DNA from: Scolanthus callimorphus
Taxonomy: Eukaryota > Cnidaria > Anthozoa > Actiniaria > Edwardsiidae
NCBI GenBank assembly: GCA_033964015.1
Contig: CM066924.1
Location: 4,756,251-4,820,250 of the forward strand
Length of the DNA stretch: 64,000 nt
Direction: 5' to 3'
Shown here: one piece after another, positions 21,004 to 33,630 of the stretch
How the letters are laid out: each line of letters starts with the position of its first letter
Numbering within the stretch: the stretch's first letter is position 1
Made by a program: the position numbers and the translations under genes
Notes under the pieces: model-generated
Database searches by the model: none
Told to the model about the DNA's origin: nothing
What the model saw: the letters and a program-made list of their open reading frames with translations, nothing else

Positions 21004-21330
21004 AGAGGATATTACATGGCCGCGCGGAGATACGAATTTTATCTTCGCGTGTTGAAAATTTATCTCACGAGTGAGCGTAGCGAACGAGTGAGATAAATTT
21101 TTAACACGAGAAGATAAAATTCGTATCTCCAAGCGGTCATGTAATGTTCTGTTTATTATATAAACATCAATGAAATACCAAATTCAAAATTTATTTGAGT
21201 TAAGCCTAAAAATCGAGCATTGAGCAAAGGCAAGTGTGATATGTGAAAATAACATGATATTTTCACGTGTGAAGATATCAAGTTTTCGCGCGGGAGCTCA
21301 CCCGGTATTTCATTGGTGTTTATATAATAA
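21004..21330. mobile_element. Composite MITE, second copy
   Basis: A long palindrome (GCGGAGATACGAATTTTATC to its complement, hinge GTGAGCGTAGCGAACGAG, about 21008-21155) is followed by a 170-bp element with ATAAACATCAATGAAATACC and GGTATTTCATTGGTGTTTAT ends. It is homologous to 8828-9108, with point differences in the ends. Confidence 0.65.
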
Positions 21331-21680
21331 AAATGCATCTTACACCTGTACGAGGTGAATGAAGCTATCTTTTTGTTAACGGAGTGATTCATCATCGTTG
21401 AACAGGCATTAAACAAGGAATCAACTGCGTTACCCAGACCGCGCGCGAGGTATCTACATAATCATATTGTTGCATCTTGGGAAAAGTGACAAAACGAAAC
21501 TCCCCTTGAAAAATCCTGGATCCGCCACTCAGTGCTGTAGATGTAACCCTTAAGAGGGCCTCTCGACACCTATGTTGGCTTTCCTTTGTCCATATAGTAA
21601 TAAACTTTAATTTCTGAGATTTTTAGACGACAATACAACAAAATATTTACGGTTAGTAGGGAGAAAATACCTATTTCTTT

Positions 21681-21905
21681 AGCCGTATTCACACTAGAGA
21701 CGGAAAACTCGTCTGAGACGAGTTTCTCGTCCGGACGGAAAACTCCTCTTAGTGTGAGAACCCGGATTTTTGACGGGAAATTTTAGTGTGAAACCGGGAG
21801 GAGACGGAATTTTGACGGGAAGTCGTCTGAATTCATATCAGAAGGAAAAATCGTCAGAAGAAAAACCCGTCATGACGAGTTATTCGTCCTCTAGTGTGAA
21901 AACGG
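21681..21905. mobile_element. Foldback element of GACGGAAAACTCGTC words
   Basis: It starts AGCCGTATTCACACTAGAGA and ends CTCTAGTGTGAAAACGGCT. The interior consists of GACGAGTTTTTCGTC-like words in both orientations. Outer ends match those of 15605-15898 but the inner word differs. Confidence 0.6.
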
Positions 21906-22039
21906 CTAATATTTCCGTATTGCAGCTTTCACGCGAACACAACGGTGTTCCGCACGCGTTGTGTTCACGTTATTGCTCACGATATTGACGGCGCCAAGTC
22001 AAATGATTAGGGCGCTGAAAAGTAATCGCCCAAAAGATG

Positions 22040-22620
22040 AAAGTGTCCAAGTTTGGTTGCCATAAGTGGTATCTTCTTGAGATGAATTTGTTTTGTCTTC
22101 TTGAACAAAAAGGTATAGGTACGTCCGTCCGTCCGCCGTACGCGGAAACTCATGGGAACCCTGTGGTACACTAAGAAAAAATTATTTCTCTTCAAGGGAA
22201 CATGCCAAGACAACCAAACTTGGGATATTTTCTCTGGGCTGCCAGGGGGGTGCTGTTGCATGATTACGTGACGTGACGTCATCATGGAGAAAAATGAGAT
22301 ATGTCGGGAAGGGTGAACCTCAGACAACCAAACTTGGGTGAAGTTGTCTAAGTGCCAATGAGGGTGCAACTACATGGTCACGTGGTATGACGTCATTGAT
22401 GACGACATCAAATGTGAAAAAAATTACATAGTTGAAGCCGGAAGAACCTTAGACAACCAAACTTGGGTGAAGTTATCAAAGTGGCAAGGGGATTGCAAGT
22501 GCTTAGTCACGTGATATGACGGTGCAAGGCTATCTATGTACAATGGCAACCTTTTTGTCTCGTTAAAAAAATATGTAACCGGGAGCTCCGCTTTCAGTCA
22601 GTGGCTAAATCTATATATTA
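22040..22620. repeat. Dispersed repeat, copy 3, lacking the usual left end
   Basis: It contains three or more CAACCAAACTTGGG modules, GGTATGACGTCAT segments and the shared right end AGCTCCGCTTTCAGTCAGTG then GGCTAAATCTATATATTA. The TAGCGGAGCTCC start was not found. A second open frame on the minus strand here is a by-product of the repeat. Confidence 0.55.
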
Positions 22621-23166
22621 GTGAGTATCGCGAAGTGCGACCTTTTCGGGTACGCAGTAGTATTAGCTACAGCCATCTATATCAACAGTGTTATTTCATT
22701 TTGTTTTCATCACAGCTGAACCCTTTCCTGTCCAACTTTTTCCTATATATATAACGCTCCTACATATATAACGCCCCCCCCCCCCCCCCCCCAAGTTTTT
22801 GGAGGCTTGCTACGGCCCTGATAGAGCTATAGTTTCGAAAAAGGTTGCACCGTCATGACAGTGGATTATAGCCCGCGATGCGTCATTATTTCAATAAACT
22901 TTGTCGGAGCAAACACGACCACACTACAGCGATAATGGTGTAAAACTGTGAGAGAATAAGAAAAAGAATCGCAAATAGGGGTACTAAACGTGTGCTTCAC
23001 CATACCAACCAATATTTTTATTGCTTCGTTAGGTGTTTACCCATATTCCCTAGCGGTCTGGGCGCGAACGCTTGAGCGCTTTACGCGGGACGTTTATTGA
23101 AACAGCCATACTACAATGCATCGCTCGCAAGAAATATTGGGTGTACACAAGAATTTCGTTCTTCTT
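22621..23166. other. Intergenic stretch, no gene
   Basis: There is a C run near 22775-22792. The segment AAAAAGGTTGCACCGTCA (about 22838-22890) resembles 35880-35935, so another repeat family is present in part. Nothing else was seen. Confidence 0.4.
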
Positions 23167-23600
23167 AGACCCCGTCCACACTACAGTTTTCAAACGAAAA
23201 CGGATACTTTTTGCTCCGGATACGGCTATCTTCCACTAACACTACAACGCCGAAAACGATCACAAAACGGATCATCCGAAAACGCTCTCCAGAGTGGAGC
23301 GGTTGAAAACGGAGCTGTTTGAAAACGCTGTTTTCTAGTGTGGACGGGTGAAAACGATGCTATGTGAAAACGATGACGTCACCACAGCAAACCCGACCAA
23401 TTTCGCGGGCCAACAGATCGAAATGCGCATGCGTTGAGCTTGTTTGAGCATGCCCACTAAATGCATAAGAGCGTTTTCGTACGGATACGCGTTGTAGTGT
23501 GGACGGGCGAAAACGATAAGTGTGGACGCAAATCTTTTTGAAAACGGAGCAAAAAGTATCCGTTTTCGTTTGAAAACGGTGTAATGGACGATTATTAACC
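23167..23600. mobile_element. Foldback element, CCGTCCACACTACAG type
   Basis: It begins GACCCCGTCCACACTACAG, with ACGAAAACGGATACTTTTTG near the left and the reverse complement CAAAAAGTATCCGTTTTCGT near the right. The interior is rich in GAAAACG(C/G) words and TAGTGTGGACGGG. The right terminus is degenerate. Related to 13945-14318 by its outer ends. Confidence 0.6.
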
Positions 23601-24166
23601 GCGGGAGACTGGAACTAATAGCGCGAAATTTAAAATGCAAATTGTTTGCTTGAGCCTGAAATAGCAATGGCGGCCATGTGGTCGACTCCCTTGGCAAACA
23701 ATCAAGGACAAAACTGGGCTCCCCTTTATTGCTAGGAACACTATTAGCTCACTAGTACATCGGACAGTGATGTAGGTAAGTATACGTGATATTCAGTCAC
23801 CGATTTAGCTGCGTTTTACTCTTGAATTTGTGATTCAAATTGTATCAAATTATGTACATCAATGCCGCATGTACAGACCGTTCTACACGCTAAAACAGGA
23901 ACACTAAGCTTCGTTTATCGGTAGTAGCAAATATTCGTTTATCGGTAATAGCAAACACATTTTTATTTCAACTGGAAAACATTTTATTTTCAAGTATAGC
24001 TCAAGTGCACTATATTTTTCATTACATTTCAGTACTCCAGAATCATATCGGCAAAAACCAAGAGGGTAACTTTACAATCAACCAGACCACAGCCCGCCGG
24101 CTCCTAAAACACAAGCCTTTCAGACTACCAGCCAGACCAGTGGTATGTATGCGTGTGTGGGGGGTT

Positions 24167-24194
24167 GGGGGGGGGGGGGGGGGGGGGGGGGGGG
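24167..24194 (+). repeat. Poly(G) run, 28 bases
   Basis: An uninterrupted G tract, preceded by TGTGTGTGGGGGGTT. It is likely to be unreliable in length. Other G/C homopolymers are near 2000-2018, 20961-20982, 22775-22792 and 24507-24538. Confidence 0.9.
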
Positions 24195-24494
24195 TTGCGG
24201 TATGCTTGCTGTGTTGGTGCCTTTCAATTGGTAGCCTTGCAACACAGGGATCAAAGCCCAAAATAAAATAAATATGACCAGGATCAGGGCCCAGGGGAGC
24301 AGAACATGTTGCGGTAGAAATTCTAGCAGGAGGATCTCAAGCTGGGATCCTCCTGAACAGATGGTGTAGATATTCTTGTGGCTGCCCATTTTAGCTTAAC
24401 ATTCAGGGATGCCCGTTAACATTCAGGGACGCCCGTTTTGTGCTAGGTGACTATTCCATCAAGTCGAGCTCAACCCAGTTAGTGAAGTCACTAA

Positions 24495-24960
24495 ATTGGG
24501 ACAGCCCCCCCCCCCCCCGGGAGGGGGGGGGGGGGGACTCCAATATTTTTTTGTCGGGGATGATCGTCGGAAATTATCAGTTTCACCCCTAAAAGATACC
24601 AAACATGGCGGGCCATGGCGTGACTCAAACAATTTCTTACCCTAAAAGATGAGGTCTTATGTACCAAGTAGGCACGAAGGACACAGGTAACAGGTGAAAG
24701 AAAGCCATCAAGAAATGTCCGTGTTTCTTTCTAATTTTATCGTCTTCTCATCGAATAATCTCTCTTTCTTACACGGTTTTTAGAAGCACCATCATAAGAA
24801 AAAGCCATTTGGACACGTTTCGGCCCCAAAAGATACCAATCTGCCTAAAATTATTGAAGATCAAGATCACCCCTAAAAGAGACCAAACCATCGTGATTTA
24901 CATAACCCCTAAAAGATACGACGATCATCCCCGAACAAAAAATATGGCTGTCCCCGGGGG
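24495..24960. mobile_element. Foldback element with CCCCTAAAAGATACC words
   Basis: The left TTTTTGTCGGGGATGATCGT is answered on the right by ACGATCATCCCCGAACAAAA. Between them CCCCTAAAAGATACC occurs several times in one orientation. It resembles a distant relative of the GGTACCTTTTAG-containing foldbacks at 16797-17152 and in the array. Confidence 0.55.
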
Positions 24961-24979
24961 AAAAAGAAAATATGGCTGT

Positions 24980-25102
24980 CCCCGAGTCTGGAACTCTCTA
25001 CCATGCACCGTTGTCTCCTCTAACACTCTGTCTAGCTTTAAAGAGACTGCCTTGCCTGCAATACGGGCATTGAAGACACCAGCCCACCTTCGGAGGCTTT
25101 AA
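24980..25102 (+). pseudogene. C-terminal scrap of a non-LTR retrotransposon ORF
   Basis: The plus frame reads RVWNSLPCTVVSSNTLSSFK and runs to a stop after HLRRL. 'WNSLP..VV....SFK' is the usual C-terminal tail of LINE reverse-transcriptase proteins of the CR1/jockey/Rex type. Nothing upstream in frame is LINE-like; the scrap abuts a foldback element. A 5'-truncated insertion is the likely origin. Confidence 0.5.
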
Positions 25103-27414
25103 ACGCCTCTTGACCGCCCTTCTAGTATTAGCGAAAGCTACCATAGAAGTATTATATCTAAGTTCTTATGTATTCTAATCTTGTTATTTCAATATTCAGC
25201 AGAAAACTGGAGTAACAATCCACGCAGACCACAGGAAGCCATTCAGTCAATAAACCAGACCACGAGAATGTCAGCCAGACCTCAGTGAGCCCTTCACACC
25301 ATCAGCCAAACCGCAGTGACCCCCTCAGACCATCGGCCAGGCCACAGTAAGACTTTAAGCTATTAGCTAGACCACAGAAAGCCCACTGCCAACCACCTTC
25401 CTTTGCTTGCCAGGTTCCTAATTTAGTGATACTCAACACAAACTGTTTTCATCTTGCCAAGTAATTCAGTTTCTACCAGATATTGATTTTTTTCAGATAG
25501 TCTAACCATTTCCCATCCAAGCTCTTGTGATATTTCGTTAAAAAGTGCAGCATCAGTCCATTCAAAACAAAAACTCGAACTTGCAAAGGGTGGTGGTTTA
25601 TGGATGGGTCTTTAAACCTTAGACCATTGGCTAAGCCACAGTAAACCCTGCAGCACACCCAGGCCACAACCAAGACAAGATAACAGAACACAATCATCCA
25701 GTTAATCAGAAAGGTATCCTTAATGGTACTGTCATTGGTGACATGAACTGCTCACTACCATTGGGCAGTGTCCAAAAAATAATTTGCACCCCCCTGTTGA
25801 GGACCACAGGAATTCTGTGGTGGGTGTCTAAAAGCAGTCTTGAATGTCAGAGATGGGTAACCCGAGGTGTGAAATTCATGGTTCATGATGGTCATTTAGG
25901 GTGAGTGGGAACAATTTAAACTTTCCAGGGTGGTTTTACGGTAGCTGAAACCAGGTCCTTAACAGGGGTGTGTGAGGTTTTTTTGACAGCCTTCATTGCA
26001 TCCATGAAGTGTGTTAATGTTTTCACAGTCTCCTCTCAGCCGCCTGGATCAGAGTGATGTATACCCAGAAGCATACCTCACTTTCGACCAAATGAAACAT
26101 TTGGTTTCATCCACATAAGACATAATAATTTTGTGATTCAGGTTTCATTTATTTATATTATGCTTGATATCTTCAATTCGTTTTTGAATTGATATACTCC
26201 ATTTGCCATTTCAAAATCAAGCAAATGGCCCAGATCCAGACAACCATTACAGAGAACATTGATAAAAAGTAGTTACACTTCATGGATACAAAACGATGTA
26301 GTTGTAAAACCTGTTTTCAGGATTGCATATAACCAGAGCCATACCTGTTAAGGAGGGACACAAAATCAATGTGTAATTTTAGGCATTATTTCCTGTTTCC
26401 CAAGGGAGGGTGGCCACTTATTCCAACACATTTTGGTGGCTTCATTGCCTCCTTAACAAAAATTTATACAATAGGTATGGCACTGGTAACTGAAAAGTTT
26501 TCATTTGAAAAGGCTCTAACTTGCTAACAGGCACTGACTTTCAATTTTCTTTATAATATTTTTTCAGGATCTTAAATTTTTTACAGCAATTTGACCAGAC
26601 TAATGGACAATTCCAGCTATAACACATGCACACTCCATGTCAATAGATGTCGGACATTATTTTGTTGAACTGTCAATAAAGGGCGCATTGCATTCTGGTA
26701 GTTATGGGACACGGCTTGGTCATTTTCTGAATAAAGAAGAGCATGCAGGCTTATAGCTGGAATCGTCCATTGCATGATTTCCAAATTAAAAGAAACAAGG
26801 GCTCTGGCAGCTGCCTCACGTTTTCATAATATTAATCTCAGAATTTCATCTTATTATTGCCTGAAGCTAGAGCCTTTCCATGTTAATTTGCAAACCACCA
26901 TTTTGTTTTGTGCTTCAATAGTTGAACCAGAAAATTTTCTTCTAATCGAGAAAATAAGGGTATCGATTTTTGTAGCTGAGAACTGACAGGCACGCCCATG
27001 ATCCAAAAGTGTTTCCATGTTTATCATTGTCTGAATCTTATTTTGTTGTTTCATTTTGCCAGAGTGATTTTGATGCACAAAATACAACTCAGAACTTGTT
27101 TTGACAGGCAACTGGTTCAACTACTGATGTGCAACATTATTGGAATGTGTGATAACAGAAAATGCCTATGGCCCTACCACACAGAAGGGGTTGAAATTTC
27201 AAGTGAAAAACACACAGGTGATTGCATGGCAAAAATTTCCCATAAAACTCAAATTGACTCCCTCCCTCTGAAAGTTCCTATCCCTTCCACACAGGAAGGT
27301 AAGGATTGTTTTATTCTGGAATCACACATTTTCCCTTCTCATTGTTGTAAGGGACATGCCATGTCATGAATTTTATGTATGTATGCATTGTAAAGCAAAC
27401 AATTGTAAAGCAAG
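25103..27414. other. Intergenic stretch, no gene
   Basis: Apart from loosely repeated CAGACCA(C) words at 25200-25390, the only structure is an imperfect palindrome at 26330-26490 (CCAGAGCCATACCTGTTAAG / ATAGGTATGGCACTGG). The short open frames show no recognisable motif. Confidence 0.4.
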
Positions 27415-27660
27415 TCCCACAAGGCCCTGATGGCTCCAGCTGGACAAGATGCTCCAAAATGTCAAAACCGGTAGGTGTGTCATCTCACTACACTCAGTAC
27501 TTAGGCTTCCAGCTCCTCCTGCTCACCAGACAGTATCTCCTCAGCCCGCAAGGCCGCAGCTCTACTGTAACAGGGTGATGCTTTTCACACTCACCAGGTG
27601 TCTCACATGACTGATGTTGTCATGATGGTAGGTACAAATGCATATTGTAGTACATGACTG
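27415..27660. repeat. Inverted-repeat arm A (partner at 29613-29845)
   Basis: The segment with CACCAGACAGTATCTCCTCA and ACTCACCAGGTGTCTCACAT is found in reverse complement at 29613-29845, with moderate divergence over about 230 bases. Together they could bound an element of about 2.4 kb. Confidence 0.55.
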
Positions 27661-28239
27661 ATCACATTCAGATTAAGGTAGCATGCCAGAAAATCAAATT
27701 ACATATGTGGATGGTGGGCAATAAAAATTATTCAAATACTTTTGAAACAATTGTAAGGCATCCTAATATGATCTAAGTCCTTGGCGGGCTCGGATGAGAA
27801 GCTCTGCTACTAAAATGATTTAATTACGGTAGTTTGAAATTTCTCCAAAAAAAATATTGCACACTCTTTACAATGATAAACATAACCAATAATTTTTAAG
27901 ATAATCTGTTTGGAAAAACGAATATTTTTGTTAACATTTAAGGCTAATAGTTTTATAGGTTAAGACAGGGACCATGGTAAAAAAATAATACCAAAAAATA
28001 TAATGTGATACTCATCATTAATTTTATTTATTTATAAAAATGAATATTGTGTGATTTCAGAAATATCCCTCCCATGGAAGGGGTCTTAGATATGACCTCT
28101 CTGGAATTTCCAATGAAAAATACAATGATTGTTATATGGGAAATAAAAGGAAAATTGAGCACCCACCCTGCTGGAATTTCTAATCCCTCCATGGGGAGAG
28201 ATGGATTTTTCTGGAATCAGATTTTCTCAAAGGCATGAA

Positions 28240-29600
28240 TTGACAACATAATATCACAGGTCTCTATTTACAATGAAACTAAATTTAAACACTCAATTGA
28301 TTAGTGTTTGTAAATTAGGCATTGTTATATAAGATTGGGCAAAAAATGGTGCCTTTGATTTTGTTCATACGTACATACATGCAGTTATTTGATAATTTTC
28401 TAAAAAAAATGCATCTCAACCTCATAATCTTGGAAATTTAGATTGCCTTTTGAGGCCTCTGTGTTGCAATAAATACATAGAAGATTATAAAGATTAACCA
28501 TTAAATTTGTAACCCCTGCATTACATGCATCGTTGTTTATAATAAAGAAATTAATGCTCTAGTAGACACTGGATGCAATGATCAAGGTACCACAGAAACT
28601 CTCAAAAGTCGACTGATAGCTTCACATAACAAGCTTTGATAATAAAAAAATACATAATTGATTTGGATACTTGATAAAGCTGATGGTCTGAGATAAACCC
28701 CGGAGCACAGAAATCTTGAGAGATGTTGTAGAAAATGCAACAAATATGTAAGAAATGTCCAAGGATGTTATGTGGGAGAAATATAATATAAATGCATGAG
28801 ATGAATAAAATTAACCCTGAGACATGTCGGAGAAATAATAATATAAATGCACGAGATGAACAAAATAAACCCCGAGACAAGGGCCCACAATAATATAGTA
28901 TTTGAGACTCCTGCCTAATAATAATAATAAAATAACTAATGTCGGAGAGTTGGAAATAAAATAAAAATTTCCTAATGTTATTCATGAACAGGTGAAAATT
29001 ATTTCAAAAAGTCACTAAGATACATAAGGCCAATATGACCGATAAAAGAACAAAATCAGCATAACAAACTCAAGAAACCGTTGCAAATTGTTCAATAAAA
29101 AGATAAATTTGAACAATAATAAAAATGTTTACTTTTTGGCCAAAATCTGTAAATTGAAAAATATTGTCTAGTTTTAAGGCCATTATTTAAATTTTGGGAA
29201 TAAAACTTCTCTAAAAAAATTAATAAACATTAGAGATGCCAACCTCCAGCATCACAAAATGGTGTTTGTGTCCGCAAAATATCTTTGTGAAATAATTTTA
29301 CAGTGCTACAACATTTCGAGTCTCCCCCAAAAAATGTTGGAAAGTTGGCATCCCTGAATCAATGCTGAAAATGTTAAATTTCTTTTAACTTCTATCAACA
29401 TTACAAAACGTACTTAAAAAAAAACAATACAAAATAAATGCAGTGTGCAGATTGGCTTTCCTGAAAGCAGAGTCATAAACATTCCAGCCCTAATTGTGGG
29501 GGAAGTTAGGATGTCTGTTTTAAAAGTTGAATAATCCCACAGGGGGTACGGAAAATATGGGTTGATTTATGGCATGTTCCCTTAATAACAGAATGTTATC
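28240..29600. other. AT-rich stretch between two inverted-repeat arms, no gene
   Basis: No conserved open frame. A short local repeat (AATATAAATGCA(C/T)GAGATGAA, twice near 28787 and 28840) is the only structure noticed. Confidence 0.4.
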
Positions 29601-29612
29601 AGTCAAATTAGC

Positions 29613-29845
29613 ATGTACTGCATGTATTTGTATCTATCACCATGATAACATCAATCACGTGAAAGACCTGGTGTGTGTAAAGGTAATACCCTGTAGCCCT
29701 AGAGTTGCAGCCTTGCAAGCTGAGGAGATACTGTCTGGTGAGCAGTCTGGAGCGTGGAGCCTCAGTACTCAGTTTAGTGAGGTGGCACACTACTGGTGCT
29801 GGCAGGGGCATCAACAGCTGGGGTCTGATGGACCTTGTGGGACTT
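29613..29845. repeat. Inverted-repeat arm B (partner at 27415-27660)
   Basis: It contains TGAGGAGATACTGTCTGGTG and ACCTGGTGTGTGTAAAGG, the complements of arm A. The open frames crossing it on both strands are not supported as genes. Confidence 0.55.
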
Positions 29846-29990
29846 TTTTTTTTCCAGAAAAGGTACACTTACATACCATATGAAGTTGGAATAAAAACTA
29901 GTCACACTTTCAACCTCGTTATTTCCAATTTTATTATAAAATTTTCAGTAAAGCAAGTCAATACAGTAACTAAGTATCATACAACATTAC

Positions 29991-30635
29991 TTAAAGTGCC
30001 ACTAGTACCTTAATTTGTCACTTACTTGAAATTCCACAAGTTCTAGGCATCATGATCTTAAGCATACTCCATTTATTTTGCCAGAGGTTGAAAGGAAAAT
30101 AGGGTATTTTCACCCTGAGCTTGATGTAGTCCCCAAATTCAGACCCCCAAGATACTGTACACTGCGCGTTTGACATGTGATCTCAGCCAAGCACAGGGAG
30201 CACAAACTGCAGATCTTAAATGCGTTTCTCCCTTATTTTAGGGCAGCTATCCCAAAAATAAGTTTGACTGTAATATTATGTCTTAGTTCTCCGGTTCTAG
30301 TCCTCGCATTTTGCACCAGTTTTAGCATTATTAGCCTTTGTAAATGTTGTGAAAAAAAAAAGATTGATAGATTTTTTAGCTGCATATTATACAAAGTCTA
30401 TCAAAATAATGCTAAAACTGGTGCAAAATGTGACGACTAGAGCCTGTGCTGGGCTGAGATCACATGTCACACGCATGGTGTATCTTAGGGGTCTGAATTT
30501 GGGGACTACATCAAGCCAAAGTTTAGGGTGAAAATAACCTATTTTCCTTTCAATCTCTGCCAAAATAGATGGAGTAGTGCTAAAGATCATGATGTCTCTA
30601 GTACTTGTGCAAATTAGGTACTAGTGGCACTTTAA
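29991..30635. mobile_element. TTAA-flanked foldback element, 637 bp
   Basis: TTAA at 29991-29994 and 30632-30635 flanks AGTGCCACTAGTACCT at the left and its complement at the right. The arms pair for about 290 bases each (for example TGTAGTCCCCAAATTCAGAC with GTCTGAATTTGGGGACTACA). The arrangement fits piggyBac- or Kolobok-type mobilisation. The end sequence differs from that of 12520-13109. Confidence 0.75.
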
Positions 30636-31672
30636 GGACGAGACCAGGCCAATCCATAATTTATCCACCCCCTCCCTCCTACCAGGAACCCAAGGAAGGC
30701 TTTTTCTTAGGGGGTGGCTGACTAATTCCCAAGGGGGCAAACATATAATAAACATACACTGCACTCTTCCGTGGGTATCTCTAAGGGGGCCAGGACTGAA
30801 ATGTACTCTTCTGTAAGGGTCCAAATACAATACTTTCATGTCCACATAGGATGCTCTCATGTCCACATACAAGCTTCATTTTAATTTTATACACATTACT
30901 TTGTTCTATTATTGAAGATGTATTCCAAATAATCTGGCCCCATTTATTGACCCTTATCCCCTACAGAGTGTCCAGGAGTATTCATGCAATCATTATCACT
31001 CCAATCCATGTGCGATTACTCACACATGTCATTTAGATTATAAACTTACAATAGAATGAAGCAATGTCTATAAATGTAAATGAACCTCATATTTGGACAT
31101 GAGAGCCTCCTATGTGGAAATAAGATCATTGTACTTGGACATCCTTACAGATGGATGTCGTACAACTGATACTAAATGCTTCTGTAGGTGTTCTGGGTGG
31201 TGCCAGGTGAAATTCCTGAAATTTTCTGAGGGGGTTAGAAGTCAAAATGGATGATCAATGGAATGGTAAATCTCCTTACCTTACAAATTAATTGTACTGG
31301 ACTGTATAAATAGCCTTCCTGAAGTTTTTACTTCAAAAAATGCCTGGCAATGATTTTCTACCGCAATCCATCATGTCTATGCCTGAGAAGCACCCTGAAT
31401 GCCCCAACGCTGCAGATTGTTGGGCCATAAGGCAAAAGGCTCAGTTGGTATACAGCTTTCTTGAGCATCTCGAGTCACTGTAGTAGTTCAGACACACGCT
31501 TTTTTTTTGCAGTTTTATGCAATGTCAAGCATGTACTGTAAGAGAGCAAAAAAAAATTAAAATGTAAGAATATCCAGAATACCAAAACTAACATTTTCCA
31601 TCTGTTTCCGAATTTAGAATAATCCCCACCCACATTATTTAATATACGCGAATCTTACCCTATCATAGAATC
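30636..31672. other. Intergenic stretch, no gene
   Basis: A phrase TCATGTCCACATA(G/C) repeats twice near 30837-30870 and a related form occurs near 31095-31145; otherwise unstructured. Confidence 0.4.
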
Positions 31673-32029
31673 CCCTGCCACTGACTTGAATCAAACTGCA
31701 GGGCTTTCTGATATTTCAGAAATCCGCGAAATATACCAAAGCATGCAAAATCCCACAAAATCCTTAATAATTTGCCATAAATCTTAAAGAATGATAATGA
31801 CACAGTATATTTGAAATTAGTTTCAGCTTTTCGAGTTATCTACTAATTGCCTTAAAAACAAGGTAAACCTGCAAATTTAGCTCGCATCTTTCACCACTGA
31901 CTCGAGTACAACACATTCAAAACACCCAGGCATTCTAAATTTCTTCAAAACTGGATACTAGCCAAGATGTAAGAAGCATTGCTATTGGCGCATTTCTCAG
32001 TGCATTGTTGCTGGAATTAACAAATAAAA

Positions 32030-33070
32030 CACAGTTTCCGTGACTGCACAGGCTTATGCAAACCGAGATGTGGTTGGGAGAATTCGAGAGCAGATCAGTG
32101 GAAACACGAGCCGCAGGCGAGTGTTTGCACCTGCTCGAGAATTCTCCAAACCACATCGAGGTTTGCATAAGCCTGTGCAGTCACGGAAACTGTGTTTTAT
32201 TTGTTTTATAAAATAATTATCTACATAAATAAAATCTGCGTGGACAGGAATAGTAAGTTTTTGAAGCGGATGAGACACTAAATTCTCCATACAGATGAAA
32301 AGGCTGCATCAGCCAATCAGAGCGCTCCGTCTATCGCATGATTTGTCAATCTCTTTCTGATCGGACTGCAAGTTTTCTGAGATGGCGGCAAGCGAATTGG
32401 ATTTAAAATGACATTCGTGGCTTAAAATGGAGGCTTCTTCCTTTCAAAACACAAAATAATTACGACAGAAGGTGAACAGAAGACTTAAGTAGAGAAGCCG
32501 TTGCTTTACATAGGTGTGTTGGCCCAGTTTCTTCGTCTGTGAAAAAATTTCTCCCGAGCAAGAACTTGCATGTGGCAGCGGAACTGCTTGGAAGAGCGTA
32601 TTTGGACGCTTTATTTACGGCAAGCATTGAAAAGAAGGAAGGAATCTACTTATTTGTACCGTCTGGTCTTGTCAAACATTATACGAGGATCCAGGATTAG
32701 TTTTTGGAAGCACTTTTTTCAAGATCTGCAGAACGAGACTGAACTTGTTGTGTCAGACTGTCGAACTGTGTGCCGAACTCAGCTCAGCTTCAGGTAAAGA
32801 AGCGAAAACAATATTATTTCACGAATCTCATGCTTTATGTGAATTCAATGTGCTTTATCAAATGTATGTCCAAGTAATATTGACTTCTTAATTTATGATT
32901 TTGCCTAAAACATGTTACTTTTTTCTAAAAGCTCTATTTCAAATTACCGGCCCGAAGCTCGCCAGTGGGCGACGTCACAACTGTGTTTGCACAGGGAAAT
33001 GCAAACACGGCTCTCGACCAATCAGAGCGCGCGTACTATCTAAATTATTTTATAAAAGCAAATGAAGACC
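32030..33070. mobile_element. Composite element related to 1-1506
   Basis: At the left, 32030-32200 is a palindrome (CGTGACTGCACAGGCTTATG paired with CATAAGCCTGTGCAGTCACG). At the right, AGCGCGCGTACTATCTAAAT then TTATTTTATAAAAGC matches, inverted, the sequence near bases 65-105. The two ends carry ...TTTTATAAAATAATT... inverted. An open frame at about 32563-32700 (plus) contains ELLGRAYLDALFTASIEKKE but stops soon after. Its meaning is unknown. Confidence 0.5.
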
Positions 33071-33630
33071 TTTGTTATATAAAACCATTCCTACAAGGAA
33101 CACACAATAGTAATTGCCTCAACCAATGATCACAATATTTCGCAACAAAGTGACTAAGTTGTACCATGTATTATTATTATTATTATTAAAAGGTTAATTA
33201 AATTTATAATCTACCACGTAATCATTTTCTCTGATATTTGCTTGTAAAATTCACAGCGATCGGTCCTTTTTTTCATACGAATTCGACCCGCAAAAATCTG
33301 CTATATTTTTTTATCTTCACGAATTTGAACCTAAAAATCCAGCGAAATTTTTTTTTTTTGCGAATTTGAACCTAAAAATCCCACTAATATTTTTTTTCAC
33401 GACCTGCCAGAAGCCCAGAACCTGGCACAAATTTAATGAGCATCTAGGAATCTAGGAACTTTGTTTTTTAGTATCTACGTAACTTAACATGGGTACTTAA
33501 TCATTGTATTGATGTTTCTGCACATGAGAAAATACATTCGTCAAGAGAAGAAAAATTTGAGAGATTCAATTTATGGGCAGGTTCCAACATTGCTTCCCAT
33601 AGGAAATCCTCAATTTATTGCCTGTAATAA

